Part shown: one piece after another, positions 48,915 to 59,651 of the stretch
Layout of the letters: each line of letters starts with the position of its first letter
Position numbering within the stretch: position 1 is the first letter of the stretch
DNA from: Ancylobacter aquaticus
GTDB taxonomy: Bacteria; Pseudomonadota; Alphaproteobacteria; Rhizobiales; Xanthobacteraceae
DNA length: 64,000 bases
Reading direction: 5' to 3'
Assembly: GCF_004339465.1 (NCBI RefSeq)
Contig: NZ_SMFY01000002.1
Coordinates: 930,001-994,000 of the forward strand
Notes under the pieces: generated by a model
Databases searched by the model: none
The model's input: only the letters and a program-made list of their open reading frames with translations
What the model was told of the DNA's origin: nothing
Made by a program: the position numbers and the translations under genes

Positions 48915-49913
48915 CTACATGAACAGCTTCTCGCCCGAGAGGTCCTTGTAGAGGCCAGCGACTTCCTCGCCATACCCGTTATAGATCAGCGTCGGGCGCC
49001 GCTCGCCGGTGCCGATGTCGCGCTCGCTGGCCTGGCTCCAGCGCGGGTGCGACACGGCCGGGTTCACATTGGCCCAGAAGCCGTATTCGCGCCCCTGCAC
49101 CTGCTCCCACAGACCCACGGGCCGCTCCGCCACGAAGGAGATGCGGACGATCGACTTCACCGATTTGAAGCCGTATTTCCACGGCACGGCGAGACGCAGC
49201 GGCGCGCCGAACTGGTTGGGCGCCGGCTTGCCGTAGATGCCGGTGACGAGGAAAGCGAGGTCGTTATTCGCCTCGGCCATGCTGAGCCCGTCAATATAGG
49301 GCCAGGGGTAGATGAAGCGGCGCTGGCCGAGCGCCACCTCCGGATTCATGAAGGTCTCGAAGCGCACATATTTTGCGCCTGAGAGCGGCTTGGCGTAGGC
49401 GACGAAGTCCTTCACCGAAAAGCCGGTCCACGGCACCGTCATCGACCACGCCTCCACGCAGCGGTGGCGGTAGATGCGCTCTTCCAGCGACATGGCGCGG
49501 ATAAGGTCGTCGATGCCGACCTCGCGCGGTTGTTCGACCAGCCCGTCTATCTTCACCGTCCACGGCCGGCGCGGCATGCGCGCCGCGACATCGGCGATCT
49601 GGTAGGCCGAACGCTCGGAGCCGAATTCGTAGAAATTGTTGTAGTTGCCGGAAATCTCCTCCGGCGTGATCGGCCGGTCGCCCGCCGTGAAGGCAGGGTT
49701 CTTCTTCGCGGGGTAGAGATCCTTGGTCGGGTCATTGGCCGGGTCGCCTACCGCCGGAGCGGCATCGGCGAAAGGCGAGAGAGCGGCGGAAAGCCCGGCG
49801 ACACCCAGCAGGCCCACCCCGGCGCCGAGCAGATTCCGGCGGGAGAGATAGGTGGCTTCGGGCGTGACCGCGCTCTCTGGCAGTTCCCAGGACCGGCGAC
49901 GGCGTATCGGCAT
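48915..49913 (-). CDS. msrP: Protein-methionine-sulfoxide reductase catalytic subunit
   Basis: MsrP (YedY) is a periplasmic molybdopterin enzyme that repairs oxidised methionines in envelope proteins. The 332-residue product has a twin-arginine signal (YLSRRNLLGAGVGLLGVAGL) and the sulfite-oxidase-like fold with the Mo-ligating Cys152 in RHRCVEAWSMTVPWTG. Other family stretches are NYNNFYEFGSER and LAVPWKYGFKSVKSIVRI. The usual haem membrane partner msrQ is not adjacent on either side. A hairpin follows 28 bp after the stop. Confidence 0.95.
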   Translation of the reverse strand: MPIRRRRSWELPESAVTPEATYLSRRNLLGAGVGLLGVAGLSAALSPFADAAPAVGDPANDPTKDLYPAKKNPAFTAGDRPITPEEISGNYNNFYEFGSERSAYQIADVAARMPRRPWTVKIDGLVEQPREVGIDDLIRAMSLEERIYRHRCVEAWSMTVPWTGFSVKDFVAYAKPLSGAKYVRFETFMNPEVALGQRRFIYPWPYIDGLSMAEANNDLAFLVTGIYGKPAPNQFGAPLRLAVPWKYGFKSVKSIVRISFVAERPVGLWEQVQGREYGFWANVNPAVSHPRWSQASERDIGTGERRPTLIYNGYGEEVAGLYKDLSGEKLFM

Positions 49914-50000
49914 GGCAGGCTCCTCTTGGATGGTACGGAGAGTACGCGCGAACCAGCCGGTTTATTTCAGGCGCCGTTTCAACTTCTCGTGCAAAATGAC

Positions 50001-50034
50001 AAAGGCCCGGCGGGGCGCCGCCGGGCCTTTGGTT
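50001..50034 (-). terminator. Intrinsic terminator after the DUF992 gene
   Basis: A perfect 13-bp stem (AAAGGCCCGGCGG with CCGCCGGGCCTTT) and GGCG loop, 56 bp after the DUF992 stop. On the minus strand it is followed by TTTGTCATTTT. Confidence 0.75.
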
Positions 50035-50085
50035 TGCCATCCGATGCGGAGGGTGCCACCGGCACCGTCCCCGTGTCGCCTCAGA

Positions 50086-50577
50086 TCACTTGGAAACGAG
50101 ACGCAGATCGCCGACGCCGAGGGCGACATTCACGCCCGTCTGGCCTTCGACGCTGACCGGCTGCAGGGCGATGGTCTTGTTGGAACCGCCCACCAGCACG
50201 TTGCCAGCCACGCCGACGCCGAGCGCCACGCTGCCGGACACGCCGACATAGGTGCCGTCGAGATCGCTCGAGCGCACGCCGCGCGAGGGCGCCAGCACGG
50301 TCCACAGCAGGATGTTGCGGCCGGTCACGCCGAGGTCGAGGCCCCAGCGGCGGATCGAGCCCTCATAGGCGAACTTCTTGCCGCGTGCGGCGGTGAAGGT
50401 GCAGTTGAGCGTGCGCTTGGAGCCGATGATGAAGCTCACCGACTTGGAGCCCACGCAGGCGAGCGAACCGACCTCGACGCGCCTGGTCTGGGCAGAGGCG
50501 GGCGCGGCGACGAGGGTGGCGGCGCCCGCAACAAGCGCGGCGCCGAGCAGCCCGCGCGACAGAACGGAACGGAACAT
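50086..50577 (-). CDS. Exported DUF992 protein
   Basis: The 163-residue product has a signal peptide (LLGAALVAGAATLVAAPASA, cut near SAQ) and the DUF992 pattern: VGSLACVGSKSVSFIIGSKR with one Cys, LNCTF with a second, then a long Gly/Val-rich beta region (LDGTYVGVSGSVALGVGVAG). DUF992 proteins are small periplasmic or outer-membrane-associated proteins abundant in Hyphomicrobiales, function unknown. The two cysteines could form a disulfide. Confidence 0.87.
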   Translation of the reverse strand: MFRSVLSRGLLGAALVAGAATLVAAPASAQTRRVEVGSLACVGSKSVSFIIGSKRTLNCTFTAARGKKFAYEGSIRRWGLDLGVTGRNILLWTVLAPSRGVRSSDLDGTYVGVSGSVALGVGVAGNVLVGGSNKTIALQPVSVEGQTGVNVALGVGDLRLVSK

Positions 50578-50685
50578 TCAAGTCTCCTGACGATGACGCG
50601 CAGCCGGCTCTCGGGAACCGGCGCCCTCGCCTTGTGGCGCTTGCCGGCCGGGGCGCGCCGCCCGGCCGATCAATATCATTCTACC

Positions 50686-52709
<2,024 letters not shown>

Positions 52710-52720
52710 GCAGCCTCAAC

Positions 52721-52748
52721 CCCGGGGTTAACGCGCGTTAACCCCGGG
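52721..52748. repeat. 28-bp perfect palindrome after the GST gene
   Basis: Every base from 52721 to 52748 is self-complementary around the centre between 52734 and 52735 (arm CCCGGGGTTAACGC). Further TTAACCC elements follow at 52756-52765. It could be a terminator stem, a recombination site or a protein-binding site; it has no T tract. Confidence 0.8.
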
Positions 52749-52891
52749 TTAAGAGCCCTTAACCCGTTGCCGCGAAATGGCCCCGAAATGGCACCGGGTT
52801 GCGCAAAGTGGCGTCCAAGCGGAGCCGCCTTCCCCTCCCAAGTTACCGTCACCAAGGGGCAGCAGCCCGGACGGACCGAAGGGGTTTCGCC

Positions 52892-53251
52892 ATGCCGGAC
52901 AAGACCATGCCGAACCAGACATTTGCCGCCCCGCCCCGCGCCGGCGAGGTGCTCGCCACCCGCCACACCGCCGGCCGGCGGCTGCGTCGCGCCGCGATGG
53001 AAGCGGGCGTCGTGCTGTCGCTGACCTTCGCCATCGTTGCCGTGCTGTGCCTCTTCGGCCTGCAGCGGGCCTCCGCCTTCGAGGTCGTCCATGGTGTCGC
53101 CTCGGACGAACGCCTCGCCATCGGCGCCGTGCTGCTGGCGACGTTTGTCGGCCTGTGCGGCCTCACCACCTTCATGCTGCGCACCACCTTGCAGACCTCC
53201 GGCGCACCGGGCGCCCTTGAGCCGCGCGGCAGCCGCCGTCGCCGGGGCTGA
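52892..53251 (+). CDS. Small two-helix membrane protein, unknown
   Basis: The 119-residue product starts at ATG 52892. Two hydrophobic stretches (AGVVLSLTFAIVAVLCLFGL and IGAVLLATFVGLCGLTTFML) are separated by a short soluble loop (RASAFEVVHGVASDERL), and both ends are basic. I do not recognise the family. It is in a region of higher shadow-ORF density, but the hydrophobic pattern and stop position support it as coding. Confidence 0.5.
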   Translation: MPDKTMPNQTFAAPPRAGEVLATRHTAGRRLRRAAMEAGVVLSLTFAIVAVLCLFGLQRASAFEVVHGVASDERLAIGAVLLATFVGLCGLTTFMLRTTLQTSGAPGALEPRGSRRRRG

Positions 53252-53421
53252 CGGTGGGGGCCGGGCGCCCCGGACGTCGCAGGCGTCGTCGTGCCTGTCG
53301 GCATCGCCGCTGTTCTCCAACGGCCTTTCTTCCCTAACGGCATCGTGCGTGCGACGGCGGTTGGCGTCTCCTGCCGGTTGTTCTAACCATACGGCTCGCA
53401 ACCGAACCCCGGAGCGCCGCC

Positions 53422-54624
53422 GTGAGCCGCCACCCTTCCGCCCCGCCCCGCCCTCTCATTCACCCTGCGGCCGGCCTGATGGCTCTCCTGCTCGCGGCGG
53501 GTCTTGCAGTCACCCCCGCTGCCGCGCAGTCGGCCGGTAGCGAGCCGGTCGAGGCGCCCTCCTCCATCGGCCCGCTGAGCGTCGAGACCGTCGCTGGCGG
53601 CTTGCGCAGCCCCTGGGGCCTCGCCTTCCTGCCCGATGGCCGGATGCTCGTGACCGAACGGCCGGGCGCGTTGCGGATCGTCAGCCGGAGCGGCACCGTT
53701 TCGGCGCCGGTGGCCGGCGTGCCCCCGGTGCTGGCGCGCGGACAGGGCGGCTTGCTCGATGTGGCGCTGGCACCGGATTTTGCCGATAGCCGGCTCGTGT
53801 TTCTCACCTATGCCGAACCGCGCGAAGGCGCCGCCGGCACCTCGGTCGCGCGGGGACGGCTGGTGGAACAGAATGGCGACGCCCGGCTGGAAGACGTCGA
53901 GGTGATCTTCCGCCAGTCGCCGGCGGCGGGCGGCGGCAATCATTTCGGCTCGCGCCTCGTCTTCGCCCGCGACGGCACGCTGTTCGTCACGCTGGGCGAT
54001 CGCTCCTCGTTGCGCGATCAGGCGCAGAACCTCTCAAACCATATCGGCAAGGTGGTCCGCATCGTTCCGGATGGCGGCGTGCCCGACGACAACCCGTTCC
54101 GCGAACGCAATGGCGCGCGACCGGAAATCTGGAGCTATGGCCACCGCAACGTGCAGGGCGCGGCGCTTGATCCGGAGACCGGGCTGCTGTGGACCATCGA
54201 GCACGGCGCGCGAGGCGGCGACGAGTTGAACCGCCCGGAGGCGGGCAAGAATTATGGCTGGCCCGTCATCACCTATGGCCGCGACTATTCCGGCGCCAAG
54301 ATCGGCGAGGGCACCTCGAAGCCCGGCATGGAGCAGCCGGTGAAATACTGGGACCCCTCCTTCGCGCCGTCCGGCCTTGCCTTCTACACCGGCACGCTGA
54401 TGCCCCAGTGGAAGGGAGACCTCTTTACCGGCGGCCTCGCCGGCGCGCGGCTGGTGCGCCTGAAGCTGGACGCGGCGCGCCAGGGCGTGGCGCAGGAGGA
54501 GATCCTCCTCGCCGATCTCGGCGCGCGCCTACGCGACGTGCGCCAGGGCCCGGACGGGGCCCTGTGGCTGCTTACCGACGACCCCTCGGATGGTCGCCTG
54601 CTGCGCCTCGCGCCGGCGGACTGA
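53422..54624 (+). CDS. Exported PQQ-dependent sugar dehydrogenase (GSDH/Asd-type beta-propeller)
   Basis: The 400-residue periplasmic protein starts with GTG 53422, with GGAG 8 bp upstream. Its signal peptide is [19 protein letters not shown]. The beta-propeller of the glucose/sorbosone dehydrogenase family follows: [69 protein letters not shown] and [20 protein letters not shown]. The His of GGGNHFG and the basic residues nearby suit PQQ binding. It resembles E. coli YliI. Sugar specificity is unknown. Confidence 0.92.
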   Translation: MSRHPSAPPRPLIHPAAGLMALLLAAGLAVTPAAAQSAGSEPVEAPSSIGPLSVETVAGGLRSPWGLAFLPDGRMLVTERPGALRIVSRSGTVSAPVAGVPPVLARGQGGLLDVALAPDFADSRLVFLTYAEPREGAAGTSVARGRLVEQNGDARLEDVEVIFRQSPAAGGGNHFGSRLVFARDGTLFVTLGDRSSLRDQAQNLSNHIGKVVRIVPDGGVPDDNPFRERNGARPEIWSYGHRNVQGAALDPETGLLWTIEHGARGGDELNRPEAGKNYGWPVITYGRDYSGAKIGEGTSKPGMEQPVKYWDPSFAPSGLAFYTGTLMPQWKGDLFTGGLAGARLVRLKLDAARQGVAQEEILLADLGARLRDVRQGPDGALWLLTDDPSDGRLLRLAPAD

Positions 54625-54630
54625 GCGCCC

Positions 54631-54993
54631 TCACCACTTCTGGAAGATGAAGAAGGCGCCCAGCGCGATGAAGGCGAAGCCGATCAGGTGATTCCACAGG
54701 AACGGCTCCTTCAGCCACAGCACCGAGAAGCCGGCGAACACCACCAGGGTGATGACCTCCTGCATGGTCTTCAGCTCCACCGTCGAATAGACGGCGGAGC
54801 CGTAGCGGTTGGCCGGCACGGCGAGGCAGTACTCGAAAAACGCGATGCCCCAGCTCACCAGAATGGCGAGCAGGAGCGGGCTCGATTTGTGCTTGAGGTG
54901 GCCGTACCAGGCGAAGGTCATGAAGATGTTCGAGGCGAACAGCAGCAGGATCGGCGTCAGCGTGGGCGGCAGGAGCGACGATAGAGCGGGCAT
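54631..54993 (-). CDS. DUF486 membrane protein (DMT-like)
   Basis: The 120-residue protein has four hydrophobic helices and matches DUF486: LLLFASNIFMTFAWYGHLKH, LVSWGIAFFEYCLAVPANRY, VITLVVFAGFSVLWLKEP and HLIGFAFIALGAFFIFQKW. DUF486 resembles half of a DMT-type transporter; the function is unknown. It converges on the sugar dehydrogenase gene, with 6 bp between stops. Confidence 0.88.
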   Translation of the reverse strand: MPALSSLLPPTLTPILLLFASNIFMTFAWYGHLKHKSSPLLLAILVSWGIAFFEYCLAVPANRYGSAVYSTVELKTMQEVITLVVFAGFSVLWLKEPFLWNHLIGFAFIALGAFFIFQKW

Positions 54994-55067
54994 GGGGGGA
55001 GTCTCGGTTGCGATACCCCGAGCATCACGCCCGCATGGCGCCCGTCAATGCCCGCGTGAGCCGCACC

Positions 55068-55751
55068 TCACAGTTCGGCCCAGTGGCGCAGCAGGTTGTG
55101 ATAGACATTGGCGAGCGAGAGCACCGACGGGTCGTCGTCCGGCAGCCGGGCGCGCGTGCCCATGATGGCGCGGTCGAGGTCATAGAGCATGGTGCGGCGC
55201 TCCTGGTCCTTGATCATCGACTGAGACCAGAAGAACGAGCCCCAGCGGCTGCCGCGGGTGATCTCGTTGACGCTGTGCAGGCTGGAGGCGGGATAGACCA
55301 CCGCATGCCCGGCCGGCAGCTTCACCTCGTGGGTGCCGTAAGTGTCCTCGATCACCAGTTCCCCGCCGTCATACTCCTCCGGCTCTGTAAGGAAGATGGT
55401 GGTGGAGACATCTGCCCGCATCCGCATGCCGGTGCCGGGAATGGCGCGGATCGAGCCGTCGACATGGGCGCCGAACTTCATGCCGACATCATAGCGGTTG
55501 AACATCGGCGGCAGCACGCGCAGCGGCATCACCGCCGAGTTGAACATCGGGTTGCGCCCGAGCGCCCTCAGCACGATGTCGCCGAGTTCCGCGGCCTCCT
55601 TCGAGTCCACCGGAATCTGCAGGTTGAGCTTGCTCATCGCCGCCTGCGCGCCGGCGCTCACGCGCCCGTCCACCCATTGGGAGGCTTCCAGCACGCGCCG
55701 GCAATGGGCGACTTCGTCCGGGGTGAGGATGTCGGGGATCTGGATCAGCAT
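55068..55751 (-). CDS. Fe(II)/2-oxoglutarate-dependent PKHD-type dioxygenase (PiuC/YbiX-like)
   Basis: The 227-residue product starts [20 protein letters not shown]. Iron ligands are visible as HVDGS (His96, Asp98) and the distal His159 in SSLHSV; the 2-oxoglutarate-binding Arg is probably Arg169 in RGSRW. PiuC/YbiX proteins are regularly encoded next to catecholate siderophore receptors and are thought to help release or process iron-siderophore complexes. Here it lies 86 bp downstream of the receptor gene on the same strand. Confidence 0.93.
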   Translation of the reverse strand: MLIQIPDILTPDEVAHCRRVLEASQWVDGRVSAGAQAAMSKLNLQIPVDSKEAAELGDIVLRALGRNPMFNSAVMPLRVLPPMFNRYDVGMKFGAHVDGSIRAIPGTGMRMRADVSTTIFLTEPEEYDGGELVIEDTYGTHEVKLPAGHAVVYPASSLHSVNEITRGSRWGSFFWSQSMIKDQERRTMLYDLDRAIMGTRARLPDDDPSVLSLANVYHNLLRHWAEL

Positions 55752-55837
55752 AGGGCGGTCCGTTCAACGAAAAGAGGGGGAAAGCCGGATAAGCGGCCTT
55801 CCCCCGAGATGAGACGGTCAGGTCGTAGGCGTGGCGA

Positions 55838-58171
55838 TCAGAAGGTCGCCCCGACGGTCAGGGTAAAGGTGCGGCCCGAGGAGGGAACCGCACGGTTGCC
55901 CCAGCCGGCCGAGTAGTTCAGCTCGTCGGTCAGGTTGTAGGCGTTCACCGCGATGCGGTAGTTCTCGTATTCATAGGACACCAGCGCATCGAGCGAGAAG
56001 CTTTCCGGGATGATCGCGGTGTTGGCGCTGTTGGTGAAGTACTCGCTGGCATAGGTGATGCCACCGCCGACCAGCAGCTTGCCGGGAAGCTGGCTCAGCA
56101 CATCCTTGGTCAGCTCATAGGTGGTCCACAGGGTGATGTTGTTCTCGGACACGAAGGGCACCTCGTTGCCGATATAGTCGGCGGTGGTCGAGGTCATGAT
56201 CTCGCTGTCGTAATAAGCGTAGCCGGCCTGAATCACCCAGGCTGCGGTGATGTTGCCAGTCACGCCGAGCTCGACGCCCTGCACACGCTGGTTCTCGCCG
56301 GTCTCCACCGTGTCGAAGGTGTTGGGATCGACGTAGAAGGCGTTGCTCTTGTCGACCCGGAACAGCGCGCCGGTGAAGCCGAGGCGCCCGTCGGGCGTCG
56401 AGACCTTGAAGCCGAGCTCGTAGGTCTCGTTTTCTTCCGGCTGAAGGTTGTTCTGCGTCGGGTTGACGACGGTGATGTCGTTGGTCGGGAACATGCCCTG
56501 CGGCGAATAGGAGCGCGCCCAGGAGGCGTAGTAGGTCTGGTTGGAGGTCGGCTCCCAGATCACGCTGGCCTTGGGGCTGGAGAACTGGGTCGTGCTCTGG
56601 GCATTGGTCCAGCTGTTGGTTCCGTTGAGGCAGGTGGTGCCCACGCACCAGAAGCTGTAATCCGCCGAATAGCTGTCGTAGCGAATGCCGCCGAGCACCG
56701 AGAGCTGGTCGGTCAGCCAGATGCGGTCGCTGACGAAGGCGCCAAAATCGGTGGCCGTCGATTCGCGCTGGCCGTTATTGCCGAGCGGGTTCGGATAGAG
56801 GAAATAGCCCGTGGTGTTGCCATAGACCGGGTTCCAGATCGGCGAGGTGCCCTTCGACCCGTTCACCGAGATCAGCGTGCGCTCGTCATTGACGAAATAC
56901 ATGTCGAACCCGCCCACCACTTCATGTCGCAGGAAGCCGGTGTTGAACTTGGCGATGGCGGTGGTGACGTTCTGGCCCGACCAGCTGGTCTGGTCGAAGC
57001 CCGGATTGCCACCGCCGAAGGCGATCGACGGATTGCCGCCAGCGAAGAACTGGCCGGTGCAGGTTCCCTCATACTGCTCGGGCGTAGGATTGGTCACATT
57101 GCTGGGAGTGTTAGCGCAGCCCGGCACCGAAGTGGCGAAATCGCGCGTGTAATAGCCGACGCGGGAATCATTGGTGATGGTGAGCCAGTCATTCACCTCG
57201 CGCTTGTAGTTGGCGGTGAACATATTGGCCTCGGTGTCGTCGTGGTCCGTCACCTTGCCGTAGAAATTGGTGCGCGGTACGCCCCACTCCGTCACCGGCT
57301 TGCCGAGCGAGCCGTAGCGCACCGCATCGCCAAAGCGCGGGGTCAGGATCGGCACGCCGTAGTCGGGGGTGCGCGAGCCGTTCTGGTAGAGATAGTTCAG
57401 GTGCAGCGTCTGGTCGGTGCCCAGCCCGAAGCCGAGATCGGCCATCAGGCCGTAACGGTTCGATTCGACATGGTCGCGGTCGGCCACGTCCTGCTCGTTG
57501 ACCATGCCGACGATACGGAAGGCCGTGGTCTCGTCGAGCTGCTTGTTGATGTCGAACACGCCGCGATAGAGCGGCCCGGTGCCGAACTGGCCCTCGAAAT
57601 CATACTTGTCGCCGATATGCGCCTGCTTCAGCGTCGAGTTGATCGCGCCGCCGGTGGTGCCGGCACCGAAGCTCTCCGAGGACGGCCCCTTGAACACCTC
57701 GATGCTCTCATAGGCGAAGCTGTCGCGGACATAGACGCCGAAGTCGCGCAGGCCGTTGATGTAGACATCGCCCTTGGACTGGAAGCCGCGAATGCGGAAC
57801 TGGTCGCCATTCATGCCGCCGCCGCCCTCGCCGATGCCGACGGTGACGCCCGGAACGTTGCGCAGCGCCTGCTCCAGCGTGGTGACGCCCTGCTCCTGCA
57901 TGGTCTGCTGGTTGATGACCTGCACGACCTGGGGAATGTCCTGGATCCGGCCGGGCAGGCGCGAGATGCCGGTCGTGCCCTCAAGCGTGTTGTCGGGCGA
58001 ATTTTCGCCCTCGACCGTGACCGTCGGCAGCTCTTCCTCGGTGGCGGGCGCGGCAGCTTGCTGCGCCTGGGCGGAGAATAGAGGCAGCGCCGACAGAGTG
58101 ACGGCCAAGCCAGCCGTCCAGGCGGTATTATGCGAAGTATCGCGCAGCGTCCTCAATGTCTTCATTAACAT
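55838..58171 (-). CDS. TonB-dependent siderophore receptor (catecholate type, Fiu-like)
   Basis: The 777-residue outer-membrane receptor has a signal peptide (WTAGLAVTLSALPLFSAQA), a TonB-box-like LPTVTVEGE, a plug domain (FRIRGFQSKGDVYINGLRDF; YESIEVFKGPSSESFGAGTT) and a 22-strand barrel ending in a C-terminal Phe (TFTLTVGATF). Plug motifs and the associated PiuC gene point to catecholate-iron import. Two ATGs at 58171 and 58165 are possible starts. The AT-rich upstream region has an ACGTAA palindrome. Confidence 0.94.
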   Translation of the reverse strand: MLMKTLRTLRDTSHNTAWTAGLAVTLSALPLFSAQAQQAAAPATEEELPTVTVEGENSPDNTLEGTTGISRLPGRIQDIPQVVQVINQQTMQEQGVTTLEQALRNVPGVTVGIGEGGGGMNGDQFRIRGFQSKGDVYINGLRDFGVYVRDSFAYESIEVFKGPSSESFGAGTTGGAINSTLKQAHIGDKYDFEGQFGTGPLYRGVFDINKQLDETTAFRIVGMVNEQDVADRDHVESNRYGLMADLGFGLGTDQTLHLNYLYQNGSRTPDYGVPILTPRFGDAVRYGSLGKPVTEWGVPRTNFYGKVTDHDDTEANMFTANYKREVNDWLTITNDSRVGYYTRDFATSVPGCANTPSNVTNPTPEQYEGTCTGQFFAGGNPSIAFGGGNPGFDQTSWSGQNVTTAIAKFNTGFLRHEVVGGFDMYFVNDERTLISVNGSKGTSPIWNPVYGNTTGYFLYPNPLGNNGQRESTATDFGAFVSDRIWLTDQLSVLGGIRYDSYSADYSFWCVGTTCLNGTNSWTNAQSTTQFSSPKASVIWEPTSNQTYYASWARSYSPQGMFPTNDITVVNPTQNNLQPEENETYELGFKVSTPDGRLGFTGALFRVDKSNAFYVDPNTFDTVETGENQRVQGVELGVTGNITAAWVIQAGYAYYDSEIMTSTTADYIGNEVPFVSENNITLWTTYELTKDVLSQLPGKLLVGGGITYASEYFTNSANTAIIPESFSLDALVSYEYENYRIAVNAYNLTDELNYSAGWGNRAVPSSGRTFTLTVGATF

Positions 58172-58239
58172 CCAGCCCCTTATGTATCTTATTTTTGCCT
58201 ATTAGCTATGATTCCAAACGTCTTCAAACGTTATGTTTT

Positions 58240-58257
58240 TTACGTATTCCAACGTAA
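58240..58257. promoter_or_regulatory. Palindrome upstream of the siderophore receptor
   Basis: TTACGT (58240-58245) and ACGTAA (58252-58257) are perfect arms with a 6-bp spacer, in an AT-rich tract 69 bp from the receptor ATG. It does not match the Fur or Irr consensus I know, but is a candidate operator for the divergent receptor/Sel1 pair. Confidence 0.42.
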
Positions 58258-58420
58258 GCAAGATGGATTGATTCAAAACTACAGTTTTTAATTATTAAAA
58301 ACTAAAACAGGACGGTCAATTCTGTCGATAATTGCCCTTGAGATTAGACATCGTAAGGATATTAAACCCTGGCCGCGAACGGATGCGGTGCCGCGGCAGC
58401 GTGCAGAACGGCAGGACGGG

Positions 58421-59383
58421 ATGCGGGACGGCTGGATTTCGTTCACAGAGCTGACACAAATTGGCCCCGAACTGTTGCGCGCGCGCATCAGTGAGAACCC
58501 GGCCGCGGCTGCCCGCTGGGTCGAGGCGGCCGCACTCGCCGGCATCGTCAATGCCCAGATCGCGTGGGGGCAGATGCTGCTGGACGGCCATGGCGTGGCA
58601 CGCGATCCGGAAGCGGGGCTGCGCTGGTTCCAGATCGCTGCCGGCGCCGGCAGCGCGGAAGGCGCCAACATGGTCGGGCGCTGCCATGAATGCGGCTGGG
58701 GCGTGCCCGCCGACCCCGCCCGCGCGGCGGCGCATTACCGGCAGGCGGCCGAGCGCGGCCATGGCTGGGCGCAGTTCAACCTCGCCACGCTGTTGCTGGA
58801 TGGGAAGGGCATCGCCGCCGATGGTCGGGAAGCGCTGCACTGGTACGCGCGCGCGGCCCGGGGACGAAACGCCGAAGCCGCCGCGAAATCCGCCACCCTC
58901 GTCGGCCGCTACCTCGAACTGGGCTGGGAGCGCCCGGCCCGCCCGGTGGCCGCGCTGCGCTGGTATAAAAGGGGCGCTGCGGGCGGGGATTACCGGGGCC
59001 AGTTCGACTACGCCCGCCTCCTGCTGGAGCGCACCGGCCGGCTCGACCTCGCCATGCCGTGGTTCGGCCGCTGCATAGAGAACGGCGTTCCCGCCTTCTG
59101 CCGGAATGTCGGTGCCGCCCTGCGGGAAGCGCCGCAGCCCGCGCTGCGCCGCCTTGCCTTGCGGGCGCTGCAACGCGCCGCACTAAGCGGCACAGCTGGC
59201 GATCTGCGCACCCTCGGCGGCGCGCTGGCGGAGGGGCTCGGCGGCGCCCCGGATGCAGAGGGCGCCGCTCGCGCCTTCCAGCGCGCCCGCGAAGCGGAGG
59301 CGGCACACGCGGCGGCAGGCCCAACCGGCAAGGCTCAGGCTCCGTCGCCGGACGGCGCGGCGGCGGCCGGTGGCCATGCGTGA
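58421..59383 (+). CDS. Sel1-like repeat protein beside the siderophore receptor
   Basis: The product is about 320 residues from ATG 58421 (GTG 58388 would add 11). It consists of Sel1/TPR-like helical repeats of about 36 residues: AQIAWGQMLLDGHGVARDPE, GWGVPADPARAAAHYRQAAE, AQFNLATLLLDGKGIAADGR, with W/Y and G positions conserved. No signal peptide is visible. Divergent from the receptor, with PiuC nearby, this matches a recurring receptor - Sel1 - dioxygenase trio in alphaproteobacteria. A scaffold role is inferred. Confidence 0.87.
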   Translation: MRDGWISFTELTQIGPELLRARISENPAAAARWVEAAALAGIVNAQIAWGQMLLDGHGVARDPEAGLRWFQIAAGAGSAEGANMVGRCHECGWGVPADPARAAAHYRQAAERGHGWAQFNLATLLLDGKGIAADGREALHWYARAARGRNAEAAAKSATLVGRYLELGWERPARPVAALRWYKRGAAGGDYRGQFDYARLLLERTGRLDLAMPWFGRCIENGVPAFCRNVGAALREAPQPALRRLALRALQRAALSGTAGDLRTLGGALAEGLGGAPDAEGAARAFQRAREAEAAHAAAGPTGKAQAPSPDGAAAAGGHA

Positions 59384-59504
59384 GGTGCGCCGAATGCCCT
59401 GAGGCGAGCTTTTGAGATCGCTTCGTCACGGCACCGTCCGATCACAAGTAAGTTATAGCCTTTCTACGACCTTTACTCTGCAACCTCACAGAGGCGCTAA
59501 ATTA

Positions 59505-59522
59505 CCGCCCAAGGCGGCTTTT
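59505..59522 (+). terminator. Weak terminator-like hairpin
   Basis: CCGCC-CAA-GGCGG followed by CTTTT, 122 bp after the Sel1 gene stop and upstream of the glycine-rich gene. The short stem makes it uncertain. Confidence 0.3.
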
Positions 59523-59651
59523 CCAGTATTATCCATGCTTTGCGCACTCAACCTTTCCAGATGACTGCAACTTTCACACGAAGCGCCGCCTTGTTTTGCA
59601 GGCGCCGGGCAACAACGCCATGACGCCACTGTCCTCAACAGGGAGAGCGTT

